Shown: positions 43,446 to 53,897, numbered from the stretch's first letter. The stretch is 64,000 nt of DNA from Streptomyces antimycoticus (GCF_005405925.1 NZ_BJHV01000001.1:558001-622000), one strand, 5' to 3'. Program-made: numbers and translations. The notes: generated from the letters alone by a model not told the origin.

Positions 43446-44396
43446 ATGGAGCTACGGCAGCTTGAATACTTCGTGGCGGTGGCCGAGGAGCGGAACTTCA
43501 CCCGGGCCGCCGAGAAGGTGCATGTGGCCCAGCCCGGGGTCAGCGCACAGATCCGCCGGCTGGAGCGCGAGCTGGGCGAGCAGCTGCTGGACCGCTCGGG
43601 CCGCTCGGTGCGGCTGACCGAGGCGGGCGCGGCGGTGCTCCCCTACGCACGGGCCGCGCTCGCGGCGGTGGAGGGCGCCCGGCTCGCGGTCGACGAGCTG
43701 ACCGGACTGCTGCGCGGCCATGTCGCGGTCGGGACGGTCACCTCGCACAGCGTGGATCTGCCGGGGCTGCTGGCGGAGTTCCACGACGCCCACCCGGCGG
43801 TGGAGATCACCCTCACCGAGGCCACCTCGGACGAGCTGCTGGAGGGCCTGCGCACGGGACGGCTCGACGCGGCGGTCGTCAGCGTGGGCGCCACGACCCC
43901 CGCCGGTGTCGACCTGGAGGTGATCACGGACCAGCCGATCGTGGCCGCGGTCAGCCCCGGCCATGAGCTCGCCGTGCACTCGGCCATCTCGCTGGACACC
44001 CTGCGGGGCCGTGCGCTGATCAGCCTGCCGCGCGGCACCGGGCTGCGCACCCGGATCGACGAGGCGTGCGCGGCCGCCGGTTTCACTCCGCATATCGCCT
44101 TCGAGGCCAGCGATCCGGAGGTGCTGGCGCAGCTCGCCGAGCGGGGGCTGGGCGCGGCGATCCTGCCCGGCGCCTTCGCCGAGGCGCGGTCGGACCGGCT
44201 GCGGTCGATCCGCATCGACCGGCCGGCCCTGCGCGGGCGGCTGGCCTTTGCCTGGCGGGCGGACGGTCCGAGTGGCCCGGCAGGCCGGGCGCTGGTCGAG
44301 CGCGCCCGCACCGCACTGGCGGGCCGAGCGTCCACCGCATCGGCCACCTCGGCCCCGTCCGCCACCTCGGCCCCTGACCGCCACCTCGGCCCCTGA
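43446..44396 (+). CDS. LysR family transcriptional regulator
   Basis: 316 residues. The N-terminal helix-turn-helix is LEYFVAVAEERNFTRAAEKVHVAQPGVSAQIRRLE-like (here split over residues 6-40), with the ligand-binding domain after residue 90. It is divergent from the SnoaL/monooxygenase operon and is its probable activator. The C-terminus ends in a low-complexity SATSAPSATSAP tail created by 18-19-base repeats at 44343-44398. Confidence 0.92.
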   Translation: MELRQLEYFVAVAEERNFTRAAEKVHVAQPGVSAQIRRLERELGEQLLDRSGRSVRLTEAGAAVLPYARAALAAVEGARLAVDELTGLLRGHVAVGTVTSHSVDLPGLLAEFHDAHPAVEITLTEATSDELLEGLRTGRLDAAVVSVGATTPAGVDLEVITDQPIVAAVSPGHELAVHSAISLDTLRGRALISLPRGTGLRTRIDEACAAAGFTPHIAFEASDPEVLAQLAERGLGAAILPGAFAEARSDRLRSIRIDRPALRGRLAFAWRADGPSGPAGRALVERARTALAGRASTASATSAPSATSAPDRHLGP

Positions 44397-44398
44397 CC
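44361..44398 (+). repeat. 19-base tandem duplication at the LysR gene end
   Basis: 44361-44379 and 44380-44398 are identical; an 18-base relative precedes them. Because 19 is not a multiple of three, the duplication shifts the frame and supplies the present stop codon. Confidence 0.8.
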
Positions 44399-44779
44399 GC
44401 GCCGCCGGGTAAGGAGCCGTCTCCCCGCACACGCATGGCAGGCCCCATTGACAGCCCACCAGGGCAGATTCCAGAATTGCCGCATGATCAGGCACCGGTT
44501 CGACTCGACGGGACACCTTCGCGCCCCGGACCGGACCGGGTGTGAGCGCTCGGGCCTCTAATCGGGACGCTCCGCATCCCGCGGCCAACGCCCCCGCGCC
44601 CCGAGGCCACGCCGGTCATTCCTCTGACGATCGCCGGTCACTTCCCTGCCGATCCGGACATCGTGACAACTGACGATCCGGACGCCGCGACGATCCGGAC
44701 GACGTTCCCGTGGTCCCCCTCGGCACGAGGGCATCTCCCCCCGCCTGCCCCTGACCGTTGTCACGTATGAGGAGACGCC
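44397..44779. other. 383-base intergenic region
   Basis: No gene is supported. It contains three copies of GATCCGGAC (44651, 44675, 44692), the last two within a repeated GACGATCCGGACG. These could be regulator sites for the TauD-type dioxygenase gene downstream. Confidence 0.45.
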
Positions 44780-45715
44780 ATGACCGTCGTCGACACCACA
44801 CCAGCGACCCTGCGCGAGGCCCCCATCCCGCCGGACGGGATGTACGAGGGCCCGCGCATCCTGCGGCGCGTGCCCGAGGAGTGGGAGGAGCGTCCGTACG
44901 AGCGGTTCGAGCTCGCGCCCCTCGGACGCGTCATCGGGGCCGAGATCCGCGGGCTGGACCTGTCCCGGCCGTTGGACCCCGCACTGCGCGAGGAGCTGAA
45001 CCGGGCCCTGCTGGAGTGGAAGGTGCTCTTCTTCCGCGGCCAGCACCTCACTCCGGAGCGGCAGCGCGGATTCGCCCGCCACTGGGGCGAGTTGGAGACC
45101 AATCCCCTGCTGGCCGCCGGTACCAGCGAGGATGTCGTCCGCTTCGACAAGGGTTCCGGCGCCACGCCGACCTTCGAGAACATCTGGCACACCGACGTCA
45201 CCTTCCGCACCCGGCCCGCGCTCGGCGCCGTGCTGCAGCTGCGCGAGGTGCCGCCGGTGGGCGGGGACACCCTGTGGGCGGACATGGCGGCGGCGTACGA
45301 CAACCTCCCGGCGGAGGTGAAGGACCGCATCGACGACGCCACCGCCGTCCACGACTTCATCCCCGGCTTCTCCCGCTTCTACGGGCCCGAGCGGCTGGCC
45401 CCGTTCCAGGAGATGTTCCCGCCGGTGGAGCACCCGGTCGTGCGCACCCATCCCGAGACCGGCCGGCGGATGCTGTTCGTCAACACCTCCTTCACCACCC
45501 GGATCACCGGGATGGAGCGAGAGGAGAGCGACCGGCTGCTGAGCTTCCTGTGCCGGCAGGCGCATGTCCCGGAGTACCAGGTGCGTTTCCACTGGCAGCC
45601 GGGCGACATCGCATTCTGGGACAACCGCGCCACGCAGCACTACGCGGTCAATGACTACGCCCCGCATCGCAGGGTCGCCGAACGCGTCGCCATCGAGGGC
45701 GACCAGCCGTTCTGA
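44780..45715 (+). CDS. TauD/TfdA family alpha-ketoglutarate-dependent dioxygenase
   Basis: 311 residues. Fe(II) ligands are His137 and Asp139 (WHTDVTF) and His287 (WDNRATQHYA); the 2-oxoglutarate-binding Arg is in RRVAERV near the C-terminus. RGQHLTPERQRGFARHWGEL is typical of TauD. It would oxidise a sulfonate, phenoxyacetate or similar substrate. No sulfonate genes are directly beside it, although two NitT/TauT-type importers are in the window. ATG 44780 follows GGAG by seven or eight bases. Confidence 0.9.
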   Translation: MTVVDTTPATLREAPIPPDGMYEGPRILRRVPEEWEERPYERFELAPLGRVIGAEIRGLDLSRPLDPALREELNRALLEWKVLFFRGQHLTPERQRGFARHWGELETNPLLAAGTSEDVVRFDKGSGATPTFENIWHTDVTFRTRPALGAVLQLREVPPVGGDTLWADMAAAYDNLPAEVKDRIDDATAVHDFIPGFSRFYGPERLAPFQEMFPPVEHPVVRTHPETGRRMLFVNTSFTTRITGMEREESDRLLSFLCRQAHVPEYQVRFHWQPGDIAFWDNRATQHYAVNDYAPHRRVAERVAIEGDQPF

Positions 45716-45908
45716 CCTGGCCGACGCGACCGGCCGTGCTGAGCACGGCCGACCCACGGTGGCCCCTGGGGCGACGATTTTCGGTCATCCGCGCAGCCCG
45801 TACCCGGCGCGGACTCGCTCCGGCGGATGAAACGATGTACGGCAGGGGCCACATCGGAGGTATAACCGTTGCGGACTGGTCAGTTGGCGAGCCGAGGGAA
45901 GGCGACGG

Positions 45909-48682
45909 GTGCGATACCGGGTCCTGGGGGCGCTTGAGCTGCGCGACGGCGACGGGTGGACTTCCCTGGGGCCGGCCAAGTGGCGGACGCTGCTCGCGGT
46001 GCTGCTGTGCCACGCCAACCAGACCGTCTCCACCGAGCGGCTCCTGGACGAGCTCTGGGGCGAGGACCGGGCGCCCCAGAGCGCCACCAAGCTGCTGCAG
46101 ACCTATGTCTCCCGGCTCCGCCAGACCCTGGGCGACGAGGCCGGGCAGACCCTGATCACCGAGAAGCAGGGTTACAAGGCGCAGGGCTACCGACTGGCCG
46201 TGGAGGCCGCCGAGTTCGACGCCCACCGGTTCGAGCAGCTGGTCGAGGAGGGGCGGCGGAGCCTCGACCGGGAGGCGCCCGAGACCGCGGCGGAGCGGCT
46301 GCGCGAGGCGCTGGCGATGTGGCGCGGCGCCCCGTTCGCCGATGTGCCCCCGACCCCGGCTGTGGCGACGGAGGCCACCCGGCTCGAGGAGTGCCGACTG
46401 CAGGCCGTGGACGCCCGGATCGACGCGGACCTGGGGTGCGGGCGGCATACGGCCGTCCTGGGCGAGCTGGAGGCGCTGACCGCCGAGCATCCGTTCCGTG
46501 AGGAGCTGCGCGGCCGGTTGATGCTGGCCCTGTACCGGTCCGGCCGGCAGGCCGACGCCCTGGCCGCCTACCGCGATCTGCACCGGCTGCTGAGCGAGGA
46601 ACTCGGGGTCGAGCCGACCCCGCCGCTGCGCGGCCTCCACGAGCGGATCCTCAACGCCGACGCCTCCCTGATGGCGCCGCGCGCCCCGGAGGCGGACCGC
46701 CCCGCGCCCGCCGCTCCCCGTAGGGCCCCCGTGGCCCCCGCCAACTGCCGCCCGCCAGCCCCACGTTCACCGGGCGTCATGGCGAGGTCGCGGTGATCCA
46801 GGCGCTGATGGACGCGGCCAAGGATCCCGAGGCGGGCGAGAGCGCGCGGTCCGTGATGCTCGCGGCCATCGACGGCACCGGCGGGGTCGGCAAGTCGGCC
46901 CTGGCCATTCACGCCGCGCACCGGCTCGCCGACCGCTTCCCCGACGGCCAGCTCTATGTGGATCTGTACGGGGCGACCGCCGGGCAGTCGGCGCTGGATC
47001 CCGGCGAGGTGCTCGGCCGGTTCCTGCGCGCCCTCGGCGTGGACGGCTCGAGCGTGCCGGGCGACACCGACGAGGCGTCCGCGCAGTTCCGTTCGCTGGC
47101 GGCGGGCCGGCGGCTGCTGGTGATCCTCGACAACGCCGCGAGTGTGGACCAGGTGCGGCCGCTGATCCCCGCTGGGCCGGGCTGCGCCGCGCTGGTCACC
47201 AGCCGCGAGATGCTGACCACCCTGGAGGGCGCCACCCATCTGCATCTGGATGTGCTCCCCCAGGACCAGGCGGTGGCACTGCTGGAGCGGGTCGTCGGCG
47301 CGGAGCGGGTGCGGGCCGAGCCCGCGGAGGCGGCGGAGATCACCCGGCTGTGCGGCGGGCTGCCGCTGGCACTGCGGATCGCCGGTGCCCGGCTGGCCGC
47401 CCGCCCCGCGTGGCCGCTGCGCACCCTCGTGGCCAAGCTGACCGACGCCCGCGGCCGGCTGGACGAGCTGCGGTTCGGCGATCTGGCCGTCCGTATCAGC
47501 TTCCAGGTGAGCTACGAGGCGTTCCGGCTCGGCCGGCGCTCCGACGACCTGGACGCGGTCCGCGCCTTCCGGCTGCTCAGCGTGGTGCACGGGCATGATG
47601 TGAGCCTGCCGGTGGCCGCCGCGCTGCTGGGCCTGCCCGCCGACCGTACCGAGAACGCGCTGGAGCGGCTGGTCGACGCCCAGCTCCTGGAGAGCCGGGA
47701 CTCCGTCCGCTACCACATGCACGATCTGCTGCGGCTGTTCGCGTCGGAGCAGGCGGAGCAGGAGGAGTCCGAGGCGGAGCGCTCGGCGGCGCTGGAGCGG
47801 GCGCTGTCCTGCTATGCGGCCACCGCCCAGCAGGCGGTCACCCTGCTCGACCCGCTCCGCCCCTGGCCCCGGCATCCCGGCGAGGGGCCGGCGGTCCCGC
47901 TGACCGGCCCGGACGAGGCCGAGAGCTGGCTGAAGACCGAGCTCCCCAATCTGCTGGCCGCCGTCGCCCACGCGGCCGAGCCCGCCCAGCCGGAGGCGAT
48001 CGCCCGTCTCGGGCTGCGGCTGGCGCGGGCACTCCAGTGGTTCCTCTTCCCCCGGGCCCACGCCCAGGATCTGCAGACGGTCAACGAGCTGGCCATCGGG
48101 ACAGCCCGCCGCCTGGGCGACCCGGAGAGCGAGGCATGGGCGCTGGACGGCCTCTCCGCCGCGTACTGGCTGCAGCACAGCTATGACGAGGTGCGGGTCG
48201 CGCTGGAGTCTGCGCTGGAGATCTGGCGCGAGCTGGGTCACCGGGAGGGCGAGTTGCGCTCCGCCTGTAATCTCGCGGACGCGCTGTGCGAACTGGGCCT
48301 GTTCGAGGAGGCCATCACGGTGCAGGAGCGGCAGCTGACCCTCGCCCGGGAGGCCGGGGATCTGCCGGCCGAGGTGGTCGGCCTGGGCAATCTCGGCCGC
48401 GCCCACCGGGGCATGGGCCGTCCCGAGGACGCCCTGACCTGTTTCAAGGAGAGCCTGGAGTACGCCCGCCGCACGGGCAACATCCACCATGAGGGCTTCG
48501 CCCTCTACGAGATCGGGATCACGTATATGGAACAGGGCAGGTTCGTCGAGGGCCGGTCCCATATGGATCAGGCCCTGCCCGTGTGGCAGCGCCCCGGTAC
48601 CTACGAGAGCTGGCGCGGACACACCTGGAGCGGGCTCTTCCCCGCCTGTATGACCCTGCAGATCGGCCCCGGTCCGCGCTGA
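45909..48682 (+). pseudogene. AfsR/SARP family regulator with NB-ARC and TPR domains (frameshifted)
   Basis: About 924 residues after repair. Residues 1-95 are an OmpR-type SARP DNA-binding domain (RYRVLGALELRDGDG, TVSTERLLDELWG, TYVSRLRQTLG). Residues 97-245 are the BTAD helical domain. Then an NB-ARC ATPase with Walker A GTGGVGKSALAIHAA and the RLCGGLPLALRIAG motif, and a TPR tail. The frame breaks in a five-C run at 46735-46739; one more C restores APRQLPPASPTFTGRHGEVAVIQAL. AfsR-type regulators activate secondary metabolism. Start GTG 45909, ribosome site GGGAAGG. Binding sites are often direct heptamer repeats with an 11-base period. Confidence 0.9.
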
Positions 48683-48743
48683 GGCGGGGTCCGGGGCGGG
48701 CGTCGGCACCGGGGGTACGACGTCGTACACCGCGGGTGCGGGG

Positions 48744-49580
48744 TTACGGCTTGCGGGCCACCCCGCCGTAGGCCCACACCCGGCTCGGGTCGGACTCGGC
48801 GCCGATGCCCGGGCGCCAGGAGGGCAGTTGCACCAGGCCGGGGGCGAGCAGGTCGAGGCCGGTGAAGAATTCCATGATCCCGGCACGGTCGCGGGCGACC
48901 AGGCTGACGGGGTCCCCGAAGCTGATGATCTCCCATTCCCGGTCGGTGTCGAGGGTGAAGTCACCGGTGGCGTGGGAAAGGACCAGACAGCTGCCCGGCG
49001 CGGCCCAGTCCATGAGCCGGCGGACGATGCCGACGGGGTTCTCCAGATCCTCGATGTAATCGAGGACGAGCGTCAGCAGGATGGCGACCGGCTGCGCGGG
49101 GTCGAGCAGCCGCCGCAGCTCCTCATGGCCCAGAAGGTCGTCGGGCGAGCGGACATCGGCCTTGACCATGGTGGTGCCGGAGACGGACAGACGGGCCTGG
49201 CCGTGGCTGGCCACGATGGGGTCGTTGTCGGCGTAGACCACACGTGCCCGGGGATTCACGCCCTGGGCGATCTCGTGCACATTCGGATTCGCCGGCAATC
49301 CCGCGCCGATATCCAGGAATTGGCTGATTCCACTGGCGGCGAGATGACGGACGGCGCGGTGCAGGAATCTCCGATTGGAGAGCGCGGTATCGCGGACTTC
49401 GGGTGCGACTCCGAGAAATCGCTGGGCCTGCTCGTAATCGGCGAGGTAATTGTCCTTGCCGCCGACCAGATAGTTGTAGACCCTGGCCGGATTCGCCTCG
49501 CTGACCGCGAGACGGCCGTGGTCGGCCGGCCGCCACGCCCTTGTCCTGAGGAGCCCTATCCCGGGTCCGCTGCTCTTCAT
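48744..49580 (-). CDS. S-adenosyl methyltransferase family protein (DUF574)
   Basis: 278 residues. Family blocks: NPARVYNYLVGGKDNYLADYEQA, FLDIGAGLPANPNVHEIAQ, VVYADNDPIVASHGQARL, and the C-terminal VWAYGGVARKP. It has the Rossmann-like methyltransferase fold with an SAM-binding DIGAG. The family is expanded in Streptomyces and often near regulators; substrates are unknown. It converges on the SARP gene. Confidence 0.93.
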   Translation of the reverse strand: MKSSGPGIGLLRTRAWRPADHGRLAVSEANPARVYNYLVGGKDNYLADYEQAQRFLGVAPEVRDTALSNRRFLHRAVRHLAASGISQFLDIGAGLPANPNVHEIAQGVNPRARVVYADNDPIVASHGQARLSVSGTTMVKADVRSPDDLLGHEELRRLLDPAQPVAILLTLVLDYIEDLENPVGIVRRLMDWAAPGSCLVLSHATGDFTLDTDREWEIISFGDPVSLVARDRAGIMEFFTGLDLLAPGLVQLPSWRPGIGAESDPSRVWAYGGVARKP

Positions 49581-49631
49581 CGTGATTCCTTAGCCATAGC
49601 ACTGCCTCGCCTCACCGCGGACGGTCCCGGA

Positions 49632-49955
49632 TCACTGCGGATGCGGAGCCGCGCCCGGACGCCAGGTGACCGTCTTGCTGGGCCCCGGTTCGGCCCAGGC
49701 GACCGGGTCCCGCGCCCATAGGTGGAAGGGCAGCCCGACATCGGCGGACACCCGGCTGAGCTGCCCCCAGGAGTACGCCCCGGAATGGGTCGCGGTGGCC
49801 TGGAGTGCCGCTTCCAGACAGGTGCGAGCGGTGTGTTCGGCCCGGCAGGTGCCGCTCGGACCGGACCCCTCCACCCCGCCGCAGAGCTGGAAGGTGCTCC
49901 AGGCGTAGAGGGGTTCGTCCTCGGTGCGAGGCTGATGCTGCTGGTCGACGTTCAC
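49632..49955 (-). CDS. Small hypothetical protein beside the DUF574 gene
   Basis: 107 residues, no recognised domain, four Cys (LCGG, TCRAE, RTCLEA), and no signal peptide. A GGAGAGG site precedes its GTG start and codon bias is coding-like. It lies 51 bases upstream of the DUF574 gene on the same strand and may be co-transcribed. Confidence 0.6.
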   Translation of the reverse strand: MNVDQQHQPRTEDEPLYAWSTFQLCGGVEGSGPSGTCRAEHTARTCLEAALQATATHSGAYSWGQLSRVSADVGLPFHLWARDPVAWAEPGPSKTVTWRPGAAPHPQ

Positions 49956-50050
49956 AGGCCCTCTCCAGACGCGTCCCTACCGGGCGGCTGTAGCGATGCG
50001 CCCAGCATGCAAGAGGGCGGACCAGCGGCGGTATACCGGCGGTAAAGTGA

Positions 50051-50103
50051 CGGCCGCGGCGGCTCGACCGGGTCCGCCCCGGTCGAGATCCCCGCCGCGG
50101 CCG
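50051..50103 (-). terminator. Long branched hairpin downstream of the alpha/beta hydrolase
   Basis: A 12-base outer stem (50051-50062 with 50092-50103) continues with a seven-base inner stem (50063-50069 with 50081-50087) interrupted by a bulge. It lies 75 bases past the hydrolase stop. Confidence 0.75.
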
Positions 50104-50177
50104 TACCGCGTTCGGATATGGGAAAGGCCCTGGTCACACGCGATGTGGCAGCAAGGCGTCAGCCCAGGGCCGCCCGG

Positions 50178-51058
50178 TCACCCGGTGAGCCAGGCCAGGA
50201 CCTCCCGGTTGATCCGCTCGGGCGCCTCCAGGTGGAGGAAGTGCCCGGTGTCCTCGACCAGTTGCATGCGCGAGCCCGCCGGGAGGTGGTCCTCGGCCCC
50301 TTGACGACATCGGCACCGATGCAGCCGTCGTCGGTGCCGTGCAGATAGAGGATGGGGGTCTCCCCGGTGGCCGTGACGGCCTCCTGCTCGGCCGCGTACG
50401 CCGCCACATGGCGCGACGGGTCGAACAGGGCCCGGTAGTAGCCGATCGCGGCGGCGAGATGGGCCGGGTCCCGCAGGCTCTCCTTGACGTGCGCGATGTC
50501 CTCGGCGGCGTCCTGGTAGCCGGGCGACCAGTCGCGCCACAGGCCGTCGATCAGGGCCATGTCGTGCGCCGCCGCACCGGCCTCGGCCAGTGGCGTCTGG
50601 AACAGGAAGATGTAGAAGGAGCGCTTGAACTGGCCGTAGTCATAGTTGAAGAAGTCGGCCAGCACCCCGCCCAGCGGGGGCACCGACATCGTGACCGCGC
50701 GCCGCCAGCGCTCGGGGGCGCTGCCGGTGGCGCCGTACGACGCGATGGCGCCCCAGTCGTGGCCGATGAGCACGGCGTCACCGTCCCCGCCGAACGCCTC
50801 GTGGAGCGCGTTGGCGTCGGCGGCGATCGCACCCGCCTGGTAGGCGCCGTCGGCCGGTATGCCGGAGGGTGCGTAGCCCCTCAGAAAGGGCGCGACGGCG
50901 TGGTAGCCCGCGCCCGCGAGCGCGGGAAGCAGATGACGCCAGGAGTGCGCGGTGTCCGGGAAGCCGTGCAAGCAGAGCGCCAATGGGGCGTCGGCCGGGC
51001 CCGCTTCGAAATACCCGAAATCAAGTCCATTTGCGTTGATGTTCTTCAGCTCTGTCAC
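50178..51058 (-). pseudogene. Alpha/beta hydrolase, epoxide-hydrolase-like (frameshifted)
   Basis: About 293 residues after repair. Oxyanion-hole motif CLHGFPDTAHSWR, nucleophile Asp in LIGHDWGAIASYG (GHDWG is typical of epoxide hydrolases and haloalkane dehalogenases), acid residue in LHGTDDGCIG and His in VEDTGHFLHLEAPE. The last part is in a different frame: a four-C run at 50297-50300 (plus strand) is one short, and one more base restores VVKGAEDHLPAGSRMQLVED with the stop at 50178. Without repair the protein would run to 50159 with a nonsense tail. Confidence 0.85.
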
Positions 51059-51212
51059 GCCCGAGGATGCTAATGCACCGTCAGGATGCCGTCCATGTAT
51101 GGCCGGAACGGGCTGCGCGCCGGGCCGGAGAAGTGGCAGACTGCGCTATACCGTCCGGAAATTCGATGACGCACCTGAAGTGTTTTCGCCGGCCGAGCCC
51201 CAGGGAGGCCCG

Positions 51213-52163
51213 ATGACCAGCCCGAGCAGCCCCGTCGCGGACCACCGCGATGCCATGATGCATCGCGGATTCCTCTATCGCGACGAGGACGAAGTCGTCG
51301 ACGTCTGCGTCCCCTTCCTCCGCGAGGGTCTGGAGGCGGACGACGCCGTGGCCGTCGTCGCCGCCTCCTCCAACATCGACACGCTGCGGGACGCGCTCGG
51401 GCAGGACGCCAAGGCGGTGCAGTTCGAGGAGGCGCTCAGCTGGTACCAGCACCCGGTGAAGACCATCGCCGCCTACGACTCCTTCGTGAAGGCCGAGAAG
51501 CCGCGCCGGGTCCGGGTGATCGCCGAACCGGTATGGCAGGGCCGCACCCCGCTCGAGGTGGTGGAGTGGGCGCGCTACGAGTCGATCGTCAACGCGGCCT
51601 TCGCCCACTCCGGCGCCCGCGCGATCTGCTGTTACGACCGGCGCCTGCTGCACCCCGAGATCCTCGCGTACGCGCGCAAGACCCACCCCGAGATCATCGA
51701 CGGCCATGGGCCGGAGCGCAGCGATGCCTACACCGACCCCGGCCCGTTCAGCGCCACCTGCGACCGGCGTCCCCTGCCGCCCGCCCCGCGCATAGCCGAG
51801 TCGGTGTCGATCGTCTCGACCGATCTGGACGCCGTGCGCACCTTCGTCGCCGAGCGGGCGAGCCGGCACGGCATGGGCCATGACGCGCTGCGCAACATGG
51901 TCGCGGCCGTGAGCGAGGTGTCCACCACCGCGATCCGGCACGGCGAGGCCCCGGCGCGGCTGAGCACCTGGGTCCATGACGGCGATCTGGTCTGCGAGAT
52001 CTCCGGGCCCGGCTACTGGTACCCGGACGCGCTGTGGGGCTTCACCCCGCCGGCCGACGCCGAGCCCGGATTCGGGCTGTGGGGCGTGCGCATGCTGTGC
52101 GACGTCGTACAGATGCAGGCCGACGCGGACGGCACCCTCATCCGGCTGCGCACCCGCGTCTGA
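51213..52163 (+). CDS. MEDS-domain sensor with anti-sigma-type ATPase domain
   Basis: 316 residues. Residues 10-170 are a MEDS (MethanogEn/methylotroph, DcmR) sensory domain (HRGFLYRDEDEVVDVCVPFLREGL). Residues 195-310 are a GHKL/HATPase-like domain of the RsbW type (MVAAVSEVSTTAIRHGE, then GFGLWGVRMLCD). Streptomyces has many such proteins that control SigB-type sigma factors; one such sigma factor is encoded at 17024-17830 but there is no direct link. ATG 51213 follows GGGAGG. Confidence 0.85.
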   Translation: MTSPSSPVADHRDAMMHRGFLYRDEDEVVDVCVPFLREGLEADDAVAVVAASSNIDTLRDALGQDAKAVQFEEALSWYQHPVKTIAAYDSFVKAEKPRRVRVIAEPVWQGRTPLEVVEWARYESIVNAAFAHSGARAICCYDRRLLHPEILAYARKTHPEIIDGHGPERSDAYTDPGPFSATCDRRPLPPAPRIAESVSIVSTDLDAVRTFVAERASRHGMGHDALRNMVAAVSEVSTTAIRHGEAPARLSTWVHDGDLVCEISGPGYWYPDALWGFTPPADAEPGFGLWGVRMLCDVVQMQADADGTLIRLRTRV

Positions 52164-52206
52164 CGTCACGTCGCCCGCGGAGCCGCGCGGACGGGCCGCG
52201 GGGCGG

Positions 52207-52234
52207 ATGGGAAGCTCGCCCTCCCGGCTTCCCA
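52207..52234. terminator. Hairpin after the MEDS/ATPase gene
   Basis: TGGGAAGC and GCTTCCCA form an eight-base stem with an 11-base loop (52208-52215 with 52227-52234), about 45 bases past the stop codon. Confidence 0.5.
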
Positions 52235-52426
52235 CCCGCCGCCCGCTAGCACCTCCGCCCCCGTCCCCGTCCCCCCGCGCCACGGCGCCTGACCTGGCAG
52301 GCGCCCGCGGCCCCTCCGGTGCCGGATGCGGCCGGGTCGGTGCGGAGCGACACTGGCGGGGAGTGCAACAGCGGTGATGCGGAGTGTGCGTATGGACGGG
52401 CTGCCATCCGTCTGGGAGAGCACGCG

Positions 52427-53895
52427 ATGAACACGCCCCACAGGCGTCGGGGCGCCCGAGGCACCCCCAGGGTGCGGGACCTCCCCACCCGCATCGACGC
52501 CACCGGCACCCGGCGTGAGACGGACGCGCTGGGGACCGTGGAGGTCCCCGCCGACCGCTATTGGGGCGCCCGGACCCAGCGGGCCCTGGTCCACTTCGCG
52601 ATCGGCGACGACCGTATGCCCAAGGCGGTCTACCACGCCTATGGCTACGTCAAGAAGGCCGCCGCGCTGGTCAACGGCCGGGAGGGGCGGCTGGCGGGGT
52701 GGCAGGCCGATCTGATCGCGCATGTGGCCGACGAGGTGATCTCCGGTGCGCTGGACGACCACTTCCCGCTGTATGTGTGGCAGGCCGGGTCCGGCACCCA
52801 GACCAATATGAACGTCAACGAGGTCATCAGCAATCGCGCGATCCAGCTGGTCGGCGGCGTCCTCGGCAGCAAGGACCCGGTGCACCCCGACGACCACGTC
52901 AACCTGGGCCAGTCCTCCAACGACACCTTCCCCACGGCCATGCACATCGCCGCCGTGCGCATCCTGCACGACCCCCTGCTGCCGCAGGTCAGCCTGCTCC
53001 AGGAGGCCATCGCCGCCAAGTCCCGCGCCTGGTACGACGTCGTCAAGACCGGCCGCACCCATCTTCAGGACGCGGTCCCCTCTCGGTGGGACAGGAGTGG
53101 TCCGGCTACGCCGCCCAGCTCTCCGACGCGCTGGAGCGGCTGCGCGCCACCCTGCCGGATCTGTATCAGGTCGCCATCGGCGGCACCGCGGTCGGCACCG
53201 GGCTGGGCGCCCCCGAGGGGTTCGGACCGGCCGTGGCCCGGGAGATCGCCGGGGCCACCGGCCATCCGTTCAAGGTGGCGTCCAACTCCTTCGCGGCCCA
53301 GAGCGGTGTGGACACCATGGTGGCCGCCTCCGCCGGGCTGCGTGGCCTCGCCGTCCCCCTGATGAAGATCGCCGACGATCTCCGCTGGCTCGCCTCCGGC
53401 CCTCGCGGTGGGATCGGGGAGCTCACCCTGCCCGCCAACGAGCCCGGCAGCTCCCTCATGCCCGGCAAAGTCAACCCGACCCAGTGCGAGGCCATGATGA
53501 TGGTGTGCACCCAGGTGCTCTCCGACGACAGCGCCGTCGCTCATGCCGGCACCCGGGGCAACTTCCAGCTCAACGCGGCGCGGCCGCTGGTCATCAGCGA
53601 CTTCCTGCACTCCGCCCGCATCCTCGCCGACGCCTGCGAGAAGCTGCGCGAGTACTGCGTCGAGGGCATCGAGCTGAACCGCGAGCGGATCGACGAGCAT
53701 CTCGCCCGCTCGCTGATGCTGGTCACCGCGCTGTCCCCGGAGATCGGCCACGACAAGGCCGGCGAGATCGCCCACAAGGCCGCCGCCGAGGGGACGACCC
53801 TGCGCGAGGCGGCCATCGCCAGCGGCCATATCAGCGCCGAGGACTTCGACCGCATCGTGGACCCCCGGAAGATGGCCCGCCTGCGCGACGGCTGA
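52427..53895 (+). pseudogene. fumC: Class II fumarate hydratase (frameshifted)
   Basis: About 489 residues after repair. First frame: [34 protein letters not shown] and [17 protein letters not shown]. Second frame: signature EPGSSLMPGKVNPTQCE with the catalytic loop Ser. A four-C run at 53077-53080 is one base short; adding one joins THLQDAVP to [14 protein letters not shown]. It interconverts fumarate and malate. Compared with typical FumC it has about 25 extra N-terminal basic residues ([16 protein letters not shown]). Start ATG 52427, with GGGAG upstream. Confidence 0.9.
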
Positions 53896-53897
53896 CC

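Noticed and set aside
48715..48728. GTACGAC-GTCGTAC palindrome as an operator
   Set aside because: It lies between the ends of two convergent genes, has no loop and no promoter nearby. It is more likely chance or part of a weak terminator.
46568..48964. Large antisense open frame opposite the SARP gene
   Set aside because: Its protein is rich in Gln, Gly and Arg without any domain and mirrors the SARP codon structure. It is a high-GC shadow.
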